From Sympetrum striolatum (taxonomy: Eukaryota; Arthropoda; Insecta; Odonata; Libellulidae), in NCBI GenBank assembly GCA_947579665.1, contig OX388347.1, forward strand, positions 37,022,943-37,086,942: 64,000 nucleotides of DNA. The letters run 5' to 3'. This document shows positions 12,604-24,613 of this stretch, piece by piece. The translations under genes and the position numbers were made by a program. Every line of letters begins with the position of its first letter. Position 1 is the stretch's first letter. The notes under the pieces are model-generated. The model had not been told where the DNA came from, did not search any database, and saw only the letters and a program-made list of their open reading frames with translations.

Positions 12604-12675
12604 GTCAGGGCCGGGAAATTAAACCGGGATCTTCCTCTAACCGGGAGGCTGCCTTAACCATCTAGGCTACCCGAC
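12604..12675 (-). tRNA. tRNA-like head of SINE (left unit), not a functional tRNA
   Basis: 72 nt on the minus strand folding as a cloverleaf. The acceptor is GTCGGGT against CCCTGAC (6 of 7 pairs), the D stem is GCCT/AGGC, and the anticodon stem is CCTC/GAGG around the loop CCGGTTA (anticodon position GGT, which would be Thr). The T arm carries a decayed B box (GGTTTAATTTC). The A box TAGCCTAGATGG is good. Position 33 is C rather than the near-universal U, and the sequence sits in an inverted SINE pair, so it is best read as a SINE promoter head or tRNA relic. Confidence 0.7.
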
Positions 12676-12734
12676 CAGAACATTTCAACAAGCCGTTTTG
12701 AGGACTTTGTGTGCAAGGGCACAAGCACAAGGGC

Positions 12735-12805
12735 AAGGGCCCTAGATGGTTAAGGCAGCCTCCCGGTTAGAGGAAGATCCCGGGTTCGATTCCCGGCCCT
12801 GTCAG
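12735..12805 (+). tRNA. tRNA-like head of SINE (right unit)
   Basis: Same tRNA-like sequence in plus orientation. The B box GGTTCGATTCC (12783-12793) matches the RNA polymerase III consensus, with a full 5-bp T stem CCGGG/CCCGG. The 5' acceptor strand is degraded (CAAGGGCCC replaces GTCGGGTAGC), so the acceptor stem cannot close. It continues into the shared SINE body and ends at a short A-run adjoining satellite. Confidence 0.7.
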
Positions 12806-12834
12806 ACTTTTTTAGAGTCCGTTTTTCTTTGGGA

Positions 12835-15800
12835 ATAAAAAAAAGCATCGAAAACGGATAATTTAAACGAAATTTCAATCTTTGTCCTCTATTTTGCCTT
12901 ACTTTTCGTGATTATTCCATGATGTGATCGTAAAAAGCACCGAAAACTGTTAATTTCAACGAAATTTCAATCTCTATCCTCTATTTTGCCTTAGTTTTTT
13001 TGATTTTGCCAAGATATGATCGAAAAAAGCATTGAAAATTGATAATTTCAACCAAATTTCTACATTTTTTGTCTATTTTGCCTCCTTTTTCGCGATTTTG
13101 CCAAGATATGATCAAAAATAGCTTCGAAAACGGATAATTTCAACGAAATTTCAATCTTTGTCCTCTATTTTCCCTTACTTTTCGTGATTTTGCCGAGATG
13201 TAGTCGTAAAAAGCACCGAAAACGGTTAATTTAGACGAAATTTCAATCTTTTTCGTCTATTTTGCTTCCTTTTTCGCGATTTTGCTAAGATATGATCAAA
13301 AAAAGCATCGAAAACGAATAATTTCAACGAAATTACAATGTTTTTCCTCTATTTTGCCTTACTTTTCGTGAATTTACCAAGATACTATCAATAAAAACAT
13401 CGAAAACGGAAAAGTTCAAGGAAATTTCAGTTTTTTCCTCTATATTGTATTAGTCTTTGTGATTTTGACAAAATATTATCGAAAAAAGCATCGAAAACGG
13501 ATAATTTCACCGAGAGTTCAATATTTTTCAACTATTTAGCAGTAGTTTTAGTGATTTTGCCAAGATACTATCGAAAAAATAATCGAAATCGGATAATTTA
13601 AACAAAATTTCAATCTTTGTCCTCAATTTTGCCTTAATTTTCGTGATTATGCCATGATGTGATCGTAAAAAGCACCGAAAAAGGATAATTTCAACAAAAT
13701 TTCAATCTTTTTCTTCTATTTTGCCTTACTTCTGTGATTTTGCCAAGATTTGATCGAAAATGCACCGAAAACGGATTTTTACATCTTTTTCCTCTAGCCT
13801 TAGTTTTCGTGATTTTGCCAAGATATGATTGAAAAAAGGCATAGAAAACGGATAATTTCAACGAAATTTCTACATTTCTTCGTTTATCTAACCTCCCATT
13901 TCGCGATTTTGCCAAGATACGATCGAATAAAGCATCGAAAACGAATAATTTCAACGAAATTTCTACATATTTTCGTCAATTTTGCCTCCTTTTTCGCGAT
14001 TTTGACAAGATATGATCAAAAAAAGCATCGAAAACGGATAATTTCAACGATATTTCAATGTTTTTCCTCTATTTTGCCTTCCTTTACGTGAATTTGCCAA
14101 GATACTACCGATAAAAACATCGAAAACGGAAGATTTCAAAGAAATTTCCATCTTTTTCCTCTATTTTGTTTTACTTTTGGTGATTTTGCCAAGATATGAT
14201 CGAAAAAAGCATGAAAAACCGATAATTTCACCGAAATTTCAATCTTTTTCCTCTATTTTGCCTTAGTTTTCGTGATTTTGCCATGATGTGATCGAAAAAA
14301 AGAAAGAAAACGGTTATTTTCAACGAAATTTCAATCTCTTTCCTATATTTTGCTTTAGTATTCGTGATTTTACCAAGATTCTTTCGATATAAGCATCGAA
14401 AACGAAAATTTCAACGAAATTTCAATCTTTTTCCTCTATTTTTCCTTATTTTTTTGATTTTGCCAAGATATGATCGAAAAAAGCATCGATGATGGATAAT
14501 TTCAACGAAATTGCAATCTTTTTCCTCTATTTTGCCTTTCTTTTCGTGATTTTGAAATGATGTAATCCTAAAAAGCACCGAAAACGGTTATTTTCACGAA
14601 ATTTCAATCTATTTCGTTTATTTTGTCTTACTTTTCGTGAATTTGCCAAGTTACTATCGATAAAATCATCGAAAACGGAAACTTTTGAAAGAAATTTCAA
14701 TCTTTTTCCTCAATTTTTCCTTAGTTTTATTGATTTTGCCAGGATATGATCGAAGAAAGCATCGAAAACGGATAATTTCAACGAAATTTCAACATTGTTT
14801 CGTTTATTTTGCCTCCTTTTCGCGATTTTGCCACGATTTGATCACAAAGAGCATCAAAAACGGATAATTTCAACAAAATTTCAATCTTTTTCATCTATTT
14901 TGGCTTACTTTTCGTGATTATGCCATGATGTGATCGAAAAAACACCGAAAACGGTTAATTTCAAAGAAATTTCAATCTCTTTCCTCTATTTTGCCTTTCT
15001 TTTCGTGATTTTGAAATGAAATAATCCTTAAAATCACCGAAAATGGTTATTTTCAACGAAATTTCAATCTCTTTACTTTATTTTGCCTTAGTTTTCGTGA
15101 TTTTACCAAAATTCTTTCGAAATAAGCATCGAAAACGGAAAATTTCAACGAGATTTCAATCTCTTTCCTTTATTTTCCCTTAGTTTTCGTGATTTTACCA
15201 AAATTATTTCGATATTAGCATCGAAAACGGATAATTTCAACGATATTTCAATCTTTTCTCCCTATTTTGTCTTAGTTTTCGTGATTTTGCCAAGATACTA
15301 TCGATAAAAGCATCGAAAACCAAAAATTTCAACGTATTTCAATCTTCTTCCTCTATTTTTCTTTAGTTTTTTTGATTTTGCCAAGATTTGATCGAAAAAA
15401 GCATCGATAACGAATAATTTCAACGAAATTTCTACATATTTTCGTCAATTTTGCCTCCTTTTTCGCGATTTTGACAAGATATGATCAAAAAAAGCATCGA
15501 AAACGGATAATTTCAACGATATTTCAATGTTTTTCCTCTATTTTGCCTTCCTTTACGTGAATTTGCCAAGATACTACCGATAAAAACATCGAAAACGGAA
15601 GATTTCAAAGAAATTTCCATCTTTTTCCTCTATTTTGCCTTAGTTTTCGCGATTTTGCCAAGATTCTTTCGATATAAGCATCGAAAACGAAAATTTCAAC
15701 GAAATTTCAATCTTTTTCCTCTATTTTTCCTTATTTTTTTGATTTTGCCAAGATATGATCGAAAAAAGCATCGATGATGGATAATTTCAACGAAATTTCA

Positions 15801-16780
15801 ATCTTTTTCCTCTATTTTGCCTTTCTTTTGGTGATTTTGAAATGATATAATCCTAAAAAGCACCGAAAACGGTTATTTTCACGAAATTTCAATCTCTTTC
15901 GTTTATTTTGTCTTACTTTTCGTGAATTTGCCAAGTTACTATCGATAAAATCATCGAAAACGGAAACTTTTGAAAGATATTTCAATCTTTTTCCTCAATT
16001 TTTCCTTAGTTTTTTGATTTTGCCAGGATATGATCGAAAAAAGCATCGAAAACGGATAATTTCAACGAAATTTCAACATTTTTTCGTTTATTTTGCCTCC
16101 TTTTCGCGATTTTGCCAAGATTTGATCTCAAAGAGCATCAAAAACGGATAATTTCAACAAAATTTCAATTTTTTTCCTCTATTTTGGCTTACTTTTCGTG
16201 ATTATGCCATGATGTGATCGAAAAAAGCAGCGAAAACGGATAATTTCAACGAAATTTCAACATTTTTTTGTTTATTTTGCCTCCTTTTCGCGATTTTGCC
16301 AAAATTTGATCACAAAAAGCTTCTAAAACGGATAATTTTAACGAAATTTCAATCGTTTTCCTCTATTTTGCCTTACTTTTCGTGATTATGCCTAGATGTG
16401 ATCGTAAAAAGCACCGAAAACGGATAATTTCAACGAAATGTCCATTTTTTTTCTCTCTATTTTCTTTGTTTTTGCGATTTTGCCAATATATTATCGAAAA
16501 AAGCATCGAAAACGGATAATTTCAACGATATTTCAATCTTTTCTCCCTATTTTGTCTTAGTTTTCGTGATTTTGCCAAGATACTATTGATAAAAGCATCG
16601 AAAACCGAAAATTTCAACGTAATTTCAATCTTCTTCCTCAATTTTTCATTAGTTTTTTTGATTTTGCCAAGATTTGATCGAAAAAAGTATCGATAACGGA
16701 TGATTTCAATGACATTTCTACATTTTTTCGTTTATTTTACCTCCGTTTTCGCGATTTTGCCAAGGTACGATCGAAAAAAA
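12835..16780. repeat. 92-bp satellite, mosaic segment
   Basis: Continuous satellite of mixed monomer subtypes. A stretch starting near 13948 (TTTCTACATATTTTCGTC and following two to three monomers) recurs near 15411. The offset of about 1463 bp is roughly 16 monomers, so this segment contains a partial higher-order duplication. No gene or foreign insertion is visible. Confidence 0.9.
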
Positions 16781-18938
16781 GCATCGAAAACGAATATTTT
16801 TAACGAAATTTCAATCTTTTTACCCTATTTTGCCTTAGTTTTTGTGATTTTGCCAGGATATCTTCGAAAAAAGCTTCGTAGACGGAAAATTCACCGAAAT
16901 TTCAATTTTTTTTCGTCCATTTTTACCAAACTTTTGTGATTTTGCCATGATAATATAGAAACAAGCATGGTAAATCGATAATTTCACCTAAATTTCAATC
17001 TTTTCCCTCTATTTTGCCTTACCTTTCGTGAATTTGCCAAGATACTATCAATAGAAACATCGAAAACGGAAAATTTCAGGGAAATTTCAATTTTTTTCCT
17101 CGTTATTGTCTTAATCTTTGCGATTTTGCCAAAATATTATCGAAAAAAACATCGAAAACGGATAATTTAAACGAAATTTCAATTTTTGTCCTCTATTTTG
17201 CCTTACTTTTCGTGATTCTGCCAAGATATGATCGAAAAAAGTATGGAAATCCGATCATTGCACCGATATTCCAATCTTTTTCCTCTATTTGGTCTTAGTT
17301 TTCGTGATTTTGCCATGATGTGATCGTAAAAAGCACCGAAAACGGATAATTTCAACGAAATTTCCATTTTTTCCCCTCTATTGTCTTAGTTTTTGCGATT
17401 TTGCCAAAATATTATCGAAAAAAGCATCGAAAACGGATAATTTCAACGATATTTCAATCTTTTCTCCCTATTTTGTCTTAGTTTTCGTGATTTTTCCAAG
17501 ATACTATCGATAAAAGCATCGAAAACCGAAAATTTCAACGTAATTTCAATCTTCTTCCTCTATTTTTCCTTAGTTTTTTTGATTTTGCCAAGATTTGAAC
17601 GAAAAAAGCATCGATAACGGATAATTTCAACGAAATTTCTACATTTTTTCGTTTATCTAACCTCCCGTTTCGCGATTTTGCCAAGATATTTTCGTCAATT
17701 TTGCCTCCTTTTTCGCGATTTTGACAAGATATGATGAAAAAAAAGCATCGAAAACGGATAATTTAAACGATATTTCAATCTTTTCTCCCTATTTTGTCTT
17801 AGTTTTCGTGATTTTGCCAAGATACTATCGATAAAAGCATCGAAAACCGAAAATTTCAACGTAATTTCAATCTTCTTCCTCTATTTTGCCTTACTTTTGG
17901 TGATTTTGCCAAGACATGATCGAAAAAAGCATGAAAAACCGATAATTTCACCGAAATTTCAATCTTTGTCCTCTATTTTGCCTTAGTTTTCGTGATTTTG
18001 CCATGATGTGATCGAAAAAAAGAAAGAAAACGGTTATTTTCAACGAAATTTCAATCTCTTTCCTTTATTTTGCTATAGTATTCGTGATTTTACCAAGATT
18101 CTTTCGATATAAGCATCGAAAACGAAAATTTCAACGAAATTTCAATCTTTTTCCTCTATTTTTCCTTATTTTTTTGATTTTGCCAAGATATGATCGAAAA
18201 AAGCATCGATGATGGATAATTTCAACGATATTTCAATCTTTTTCCTCTATTTTGCCTTTCTTTTCGTGATTTTGAAATGATATAATCCTAAAAAGCAGAA
18301 AACGGATATTTTAAACGAAATTTCAATGTTTTTCCTCTATTTTGCATTCCTTTTTCGTATATTTGCCAAGATACTATCGATAAAAACATCGAAAACGGAA
18401 AATATCAACGAAATTTCAATCTTTTTACTCTATTTTGTCTTACTTTTCGTGAATTTGGCAAGTTATTATCTATAAAAACATCGAAAACGGAAAATTTTGA
18501 AGGAAATTTCAATCTTTTTCCTCTATTTTTCCTTAGTTTTTTTGATTTTGCGAAGATATGATCGAAAAAAGCATCGAAAACGGATAATTTCAACGAAATT
18601 TCAACATTTTATTGTTTATTTTGCCTCCTTTTCGCGATTTTGCCAAGATTTGATCACAAAAAGCATCTAAAACGGATAATTTTAACGAAATTTCAATCGT
18701 TTTCCTCTATTTTGCCTCACGTTTCGTGATTATGCCTAGATGTGATCGTAAAAAGCACCGAAAACGGATAATTTAAACGAAATGTCCATTTTTTTTCTCT
18801 CTATTGTCTTTGTTTTTGCGATTTTGCCAAAATATTATCGAAAAAAGCATCGAAAACGGATAATTTCAACGATATTTCAATCTTTTTACTCTATTTTGTC
18901 TTACTTTTCGTGAATTTGGCAAGTTATTATCTATAAAA
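16781..18938. repeat. Satellite higher-order block of 2158 bp, copy 1
   Basis: Landmark stretches recur 2158 bp downstream: the unusual monomer with AATATAGAAACAAGCATGG near 16950 (again near 19108), and CCCCTCTATTGTCTTAG near 17375 (again near 19533). Both copies contain a truncated monomer: 17681-17690 reads CCAAGATATT and runs straight into TTCGTCAATTTTGCC, skipping about 50 bp present at 13927-13976. The length equals 24 monomers of 92 minus those 50 bp. Confidence 0.85.
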
Positions 18939-21050
18939 GCATCGAAAACGAATATTTTTAACGAAATTTCAATCTTTTTACCCTATTTTGCCTTTGTTTT
19001 TGTGATTTTGCCAGGATATCTCCGAAAAAAGCTTCGTAGACGGAAAATTCACCGAAATTTCAATTTTTTTTCGTCCATTTATACCAAACTTTTGTGATTT
19101 TGCCATGATAATATAGAAACAAGCATGGTAAATCGATAATTTCACCTAAATTTCAATCTTTTCCCTCTATTTTGCCTTACCTTTCGTGAATTTGCCAAGA
19201 TACTATCAATAAAAACATCGAAAACGGAAAATTTCAGGGAAATTTCAATTTTTTTCCTCGTTATTGTCTTAATCTTTGCGATTTTGCCAAAATATTATCG
19301 AAAAAAACATCGAAAACGGATAATTTAAACGAAATTTCAATCTTTGTCCTCTATTTTGCCTTACTTTTCGTGATTCTGCCAAGATATGATCGAAAAAAGT
19401 ATGGAAATCCGATCATTGCACCGATATTCCAATCTTTTTCCTCTATTTGGTCTTAGTTTTCGTGATTTTGCCATGATGTGATAGTAAAAAGCACCGAAAA
19501 CGGATAATTTCAACGAAATTTCCATTTTTTCCCCTCTATTGTCTTAGTTTTTGCGATTTTGCCAACATATTATCGAAAAAAGCATCGAAAACGGATAATT
19601 TCAACGATATTTCAATCTTTTCTCCCTATTTTGTCTTAGTTTTCGTGATTTTTCCAAGATACTATCGATAAAAGCATCGAAAACCGAAAATTTCAACGTA
19701 ATTTCAATCTTCTTCCTCTATTTTTCCTTAGTTTTTTTGATTTTGCCAAGATTTGAACGAAAATAGCATCGATAACGGATAATTTCAACGAAATTTCTAC
19801 ATTTTTTCGTTTATCTAACCTCCCGTTTCGCGATTTTGCCAAGATATTTTCGTCAATTTTGCCTCCTTTTTCGCGATTTTGACAAGATATGATCAAAAAA
19901 AGTATCGAAAACGGATAATTTCAACGATATTTCAATGTTTTTCCTCTATTTTGCCTTCCTTTACGTGAATTTGCCAAGATACTACCGATAAAAACATCGA
20001 AAACGGAAGATTTCAAAGAAATTTCCATCTTTTTCCTCTATTTTGCCTTACTTTTGGTGATTTTGCCAAGATATGATCGAAAAAAGCATGAAAAACCGAT
20101 AATTTCACCGAAATTTCAATCTTTTTCCTCTATTTTGCCTTAGTTTTCGTGATTTTGCCATGATGTGATCGAGAAAAAGAAAGAAAACGGTTATTTTCAA
20201 CGAAATTTCAATCTCTTTCCTTTATTTTGCTTTAGTATTCGTGATTTTACTAAGATTCTTTCGATATAAGCATCGAAAACGAAAATTTCAACGAAATTTC
20301 AATCTTTTTCCTCTATTTTTCCTTATTTTTTTGATTTTGCCAAGATATGATCGAAAAAAGCATCGATGATGGATAATTTCAACGAAATTTCAATCTTTTT
20401 CCTCTATTTTGCCTTTCTTTTCGTGATTTTGAAATGATATAATCCTAAAAAGCAGAAAACGGATATTTTAATCGAAATTTCAATGTTTTTCCTCTATTTT
20501 GCATTCCTTTTTCGTATATTTGCCAAGATACTATCGATAAAAACATCGAAAACGGAAAATATCAACGAAATTTCAATCTTTTTACTCTATTTTGTCTTAC
20601 TTTTCGTGAATTTGGCAAGTTATTATCTATAAAAACATCGAAAACGGAAAATTTTGAAGGAAATTTCAATCTTTTTCCTCTATTTTTCCTTAGTTTTTTT
20701 GATTTTGCCAAGATATGATCGAAAAAAGCATCGAAAACGGATAATTTCAACGAAATTTCAACATTTTATTGTTTATTTTGCCTCCTTTTCGCGATTTTGC
20801 CAAGATTTGATCACAAAAAGCATCTAAAACGGATAATTTTAACGAAATTTCAATCGTTCTCCTCTATTTTGCCTCACGTTTCGTGATTATGCCTAGATGT
20901 GTTCGTAAAAAGCACCGAAAACGGATAATTTCAACGAAATGTCCATTTTTTTTCTCTCTATAGTCTTTGTTTTTGCGATTTTGCCATAATATTATCGAAA
21001 AAAGCATCGAAAACGGATAATTTCAACGATATTTCAATCTTTTCTCCCTA
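18939..21050. repeat. Satellite higher-order block of 2158 bp, copy 2
   Basis: Near-identical second copy of the previous block, beginning where GCATCGAAAACGAATATTTT recurs and followed until about 21050, where monomer order changes. It carries the same truncated monomer at 19839-19850. A few substitutions separate the copies, for example GATGTGATAG for GATGTGATCG near 19475. Confidence 0.85.
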
Positions 21051-21484
21051 TTTTGTCTTAGTTTTCGTGATTTTGCCAAGATACTATCGATAAAAGCATC
21101 GAAAACCGAAAATTTCAACGTGATTTTAATCTTCTTCCTCAATTTTTCATTAGTTTTTTTGATTTTGCCAAGATTTGATCGAAAAAAGTATCGATAACGG
21201 ATGATTTCAATGACATTTCTACATTTTTTCGTTTATTTTACCTCCGTTTTCGCGATTTTGCCAAGATACGATCGGAAAAACCATCGAAAACGAATAATTT
21301 CAACGAAATTTCAACATATTTTCGTCTATTTTGCCTCCTTGTTTGCGATTTCCCAAGATATGATCAAAAAAAGCATCGAAAATGGATAATTTCAACGAAA
21401 TTTCAATCTTTTTCCTCTATTTTGCCTTAGTTTTTGTTATTTTGCCAGGATATGATCGAAAAAAGCTTCGAAAACGGATAATTT
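21051..21484. repeat. 92-bp satellite between block families
   Basis: Roughly five monomers joining the 2158-bp blocks to the ~3.1-kb blocks. The part near 21120-21260 resembles 16620-16760 (shared TGATTTCAATGACATTTCTA), so material upstream of block copy 1 is reused here. Confidence 0.85.
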
Positions 21485-24400
21485 CACCGATTTTAACACA
21501 TTTTTTCGTTTATTTTACCTCCCTTTTCGCGATTTAGCCAAGGTACGATCGAAAAAAGCATCGAAAACGAATATTTTTAACGAAATTTCAATCTTTTTCG
21601 TCTATTTTGCCTCCTTTTTCGCGATTTTGCCAAGATATGATCAAAAAAAGCATGGAAAACGGATAATTTCAACGAAATTTCAATGTCTTTCTTTTATTTA
21701 GCATTCTTTTTTCGTAAATTTGCCAAGATACTATCGATAAAAACATCGAAATCGGATTATTTAAACGAAACTTCAATCTTTGTCCTCAATTTTGCCTTAC
21801 TTTTTGTGATTTCGCCTGGATATGATCGAAATAAGCATAGAAAACGGATGATTTCAACGAAATTTCTACATTTTTTCGTTTATTTTGCCTCCCTTTTCGC
21901 GATTTTGCCAAGATACGATCAAAAAAAGCATCGAAAACGAATAATTTCAACGAAATTTCTACATATTTTCGTCTATTTTGCCTCCTTGTTCGCGATTTTG
22001 CCAAGATATGATCAAAAAAAGCATCAAAAACGGATAATTTCAACGAAATTTCCATCTTTTTCCTCTATTTTGCCTTCCTTTTCGTAAATTTGCCAAGATA
22101 CTATCGATAAAAACATCTAAAACGGAAAATTTAAAGGAAATTGCCATCTTTTTCCTATATTTTGCCTTAGTTTTGTGTTTCTGCCAAGAAATGATCGAAA
22201 AAAGCATGAAAAACCCATACTTTCACCGAAATTTCAATCTTTATCCTCTATTTAGCCTTACTTTTGTGATTTGGATAAGATACGATCGAAAAAAGCTTTG
22301 AAGACGGATAATTTCACTGAAATTTCAATTTTTTTCGTCCATTTTTCCCTACTATTGTGATTCTGCCAAGATACGATCGAAAAGAGCATGGAAATCTGAT
22401 AATTGCACCGATATTCCAATCTTTTTCCACTATTTGGTCTTAGTTTTCGTGATATTGTCATGATGTGATCGAAAAAAGCTTCGAAAACGGATAATTTCAC
22501 CGAAATTTATATCTTTTTCTTCTATTTTGCCTTACATTGTGATTTTGCGAAGATATTATTGAAATAAGCATCGAAAACGGATGATTTCAATGACATTTGT
22601 ACATTTTTTCGTTTATTCTACCTCCCATTTCGTGATTTTGCCAAGGTACGATCGAAAAAAGCATCGAAAACGAATTATTTTAACGAAATTTCAATCTTTT
22701 TTGTCTATTTTGCCTCCTTTGTCGCGATTTTGTCAAGATATGATCAAAAAAAGCATCGAAAATGGATAATTTCAACGAAATTTCAATCTTTTTCCTCTAT
22801 TTTGCCTTAGTTTTTGTTATTTTGCCAGGTAATGATCCAAAAAAGCTTCGAAAACGGATAATTTCACCAAAATTTATATCTTTTTCTTCTATTTTGCCTT
22901 ACATTGTGATTTTGCGAAGATATTATTGAAATAAGCATCGAAAACGGATGATTTCAATGACATTTGTACATTTTTTCGTTTATTCTACCTCCCATTTCGT
23001 GATTTTGCCAAGGTACGATCGAAAAAAGCATCGAAAACGAATTATTTTAACGAAATTTCAATCTTTTTTGTCTATTTTGCCTCCTTTGTCGCGATTTTGT
23101 CAAGATATGATCAAAAAAAGCATCGAAAATGGATAATTTCAACGAAATTTCAATCTTTTTCCTCTATTTTGCCTTAGTTTTTGTTATTTTGCCAGGTAAT
23201 GATCCAAAAAAGCTTCGAAAACGGATAATTTCACCGAAATTTACACATTTTTCGTTTATTTTACCTCCCTTTTCGCGATTTTGCCAAGGTACGATCGAAA
23301 AAAGCATCGAAAACGAATATTTTTAACGAAATTTCAATCTTTTTCGTCTATTTTGCCTCCTTTTTCGCGATTTTGCCAAGATATGATCAAAAAAAAGCAT
23401 GGAAAACGGATAATTTCAACGAAATTTCAATGTTTTTCTTCTATTTAGCATTCCTTTTTCGTGAATTTGCCAAGTTACTATCAATAAAAACATCGAAATC
23501 GGTAAATATAAACGAAATATCAATCTTTGTCCTCTATTTTGCCTCAGTTTTTGTGATTTTGCTAAGATATGATCGAAAAATGCATCGAAAACGGATAATG
23601 TCAACGAAATTTCAATCTTTTTCCTCTATTTCTCCTTACTTTTCGTGATTTGCCAAGATACTATCAATTAAAACATCGAAAACTGAAAATTTCAAGGAAG
23701 TTTCAATTTGTTTCCTCTATATTGTCTTAATCTTTGCGATTTTGCCAAAATATTATCGAAAAAAGCATCGAAAACGGATAATTTCAACGAGAGTTCAATA
23801 TTTTTCCACTATTTTGACGTAGTTTTCGCGATTTTGCCAAGATACGATCAAAAAAAGCATCGAAAACGAATAATTTCAACGAAATTTCTACATATTTTCG
23901 TCTTTTTTGCCTCCTTGTTCGCGATTTTGACAAGATATGATCAAAAAAAGCATCAAAAACGGATAATTTCAACGAAATTTCAATTTTTTTCCGATATTTT
24001 GCCTTCCTTTTCGTAAATTTGCCAAGATATTATCGATAAAAACATCGAAAACGGAAAATTTCAAGGAAATTTCCACCTTTCCTCTATTTTGCCTTAGTTT
24101 TTGTGATTTTGCCAAGATATGATCAAAAAAAGCATGGAAATCCGATAATTGCACCGATATTCCAATCTTTATCCTCTATTTTGCCTTAGTTTTTGTGATT
24201 TTGCCAGGATATGATCGAAAAAAGCTTCGAAAACGGAAAATTTCAACGAAATTTTAATCTTTTTCCTCAATATTGCCTTAGTTTTTTGTGATTTTGCCAA
24301 GATATGATTGAAAAAAGCATAGAAAACGGATATTTTCAACGAAATTTCTACATTTTTTCGTTTATCTTACCTCCCTTTTCGCGATTTTGCCAAGATACGA

Positions 24401-24613
24401 TCGGAAAAACCATCGAAAACGAATAATTTCAACGAAATTTCAACATATTTTCGTCTATTTTGCCTCCTTTTTTGCGATTTCCCAAGATATGATCAAAAAA
24501 AGCATCGAAAATGGATAATTTCAACGAAATTTCAATCTTTTTCCTCTATTTTGCCTTAGTTTTTGTTATTTTGCCAGGATATGATCGAAAAAAGCTTCGA
24601 AAACGGATAATTT
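21485..24613. repeat. Satellite higher-order block, copy 1 (3129 bp)
   Basis: Anchored on CACCGATTTTAACACA at 21485, which recurs at 24614, 27834 and 30595 (with TTTT or TTTA variants). Length is 34 monomers of 92. It contains an internal tandem duplication of 367 bp (four monomers): the segment around 22581 repeats around 22948. Frames of up to 134 codons inside encode a ~31-residue repeated peptide and are satellite by-products. Confidence 0.9.

Larger units (their letters stand above)
12519..12834. mobile_element. Head-to-head pair of tRNA-derived SINE-like units
   Basis: A 316-bp non-satellite insertion. The left arm (about 12567-12667) and the right arm (about 12741-12834) are inverted copies: each has the tRNA-like region, then CAGACTTTTTT, a variant of AGTCCGTTT, and CTTTGGGAAT or CTCCTTGGGAAT. 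The left unit points left and the right unit points right, separated by about 70 bp containing short CAAGGGCACAAG-type repeats. It is flanked by ATAAAAAAAGCA-like direct repeats. The arrangement suggests one composite insertion, or one SINE landing beside another. No coding potential. Confidence 0.8.
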
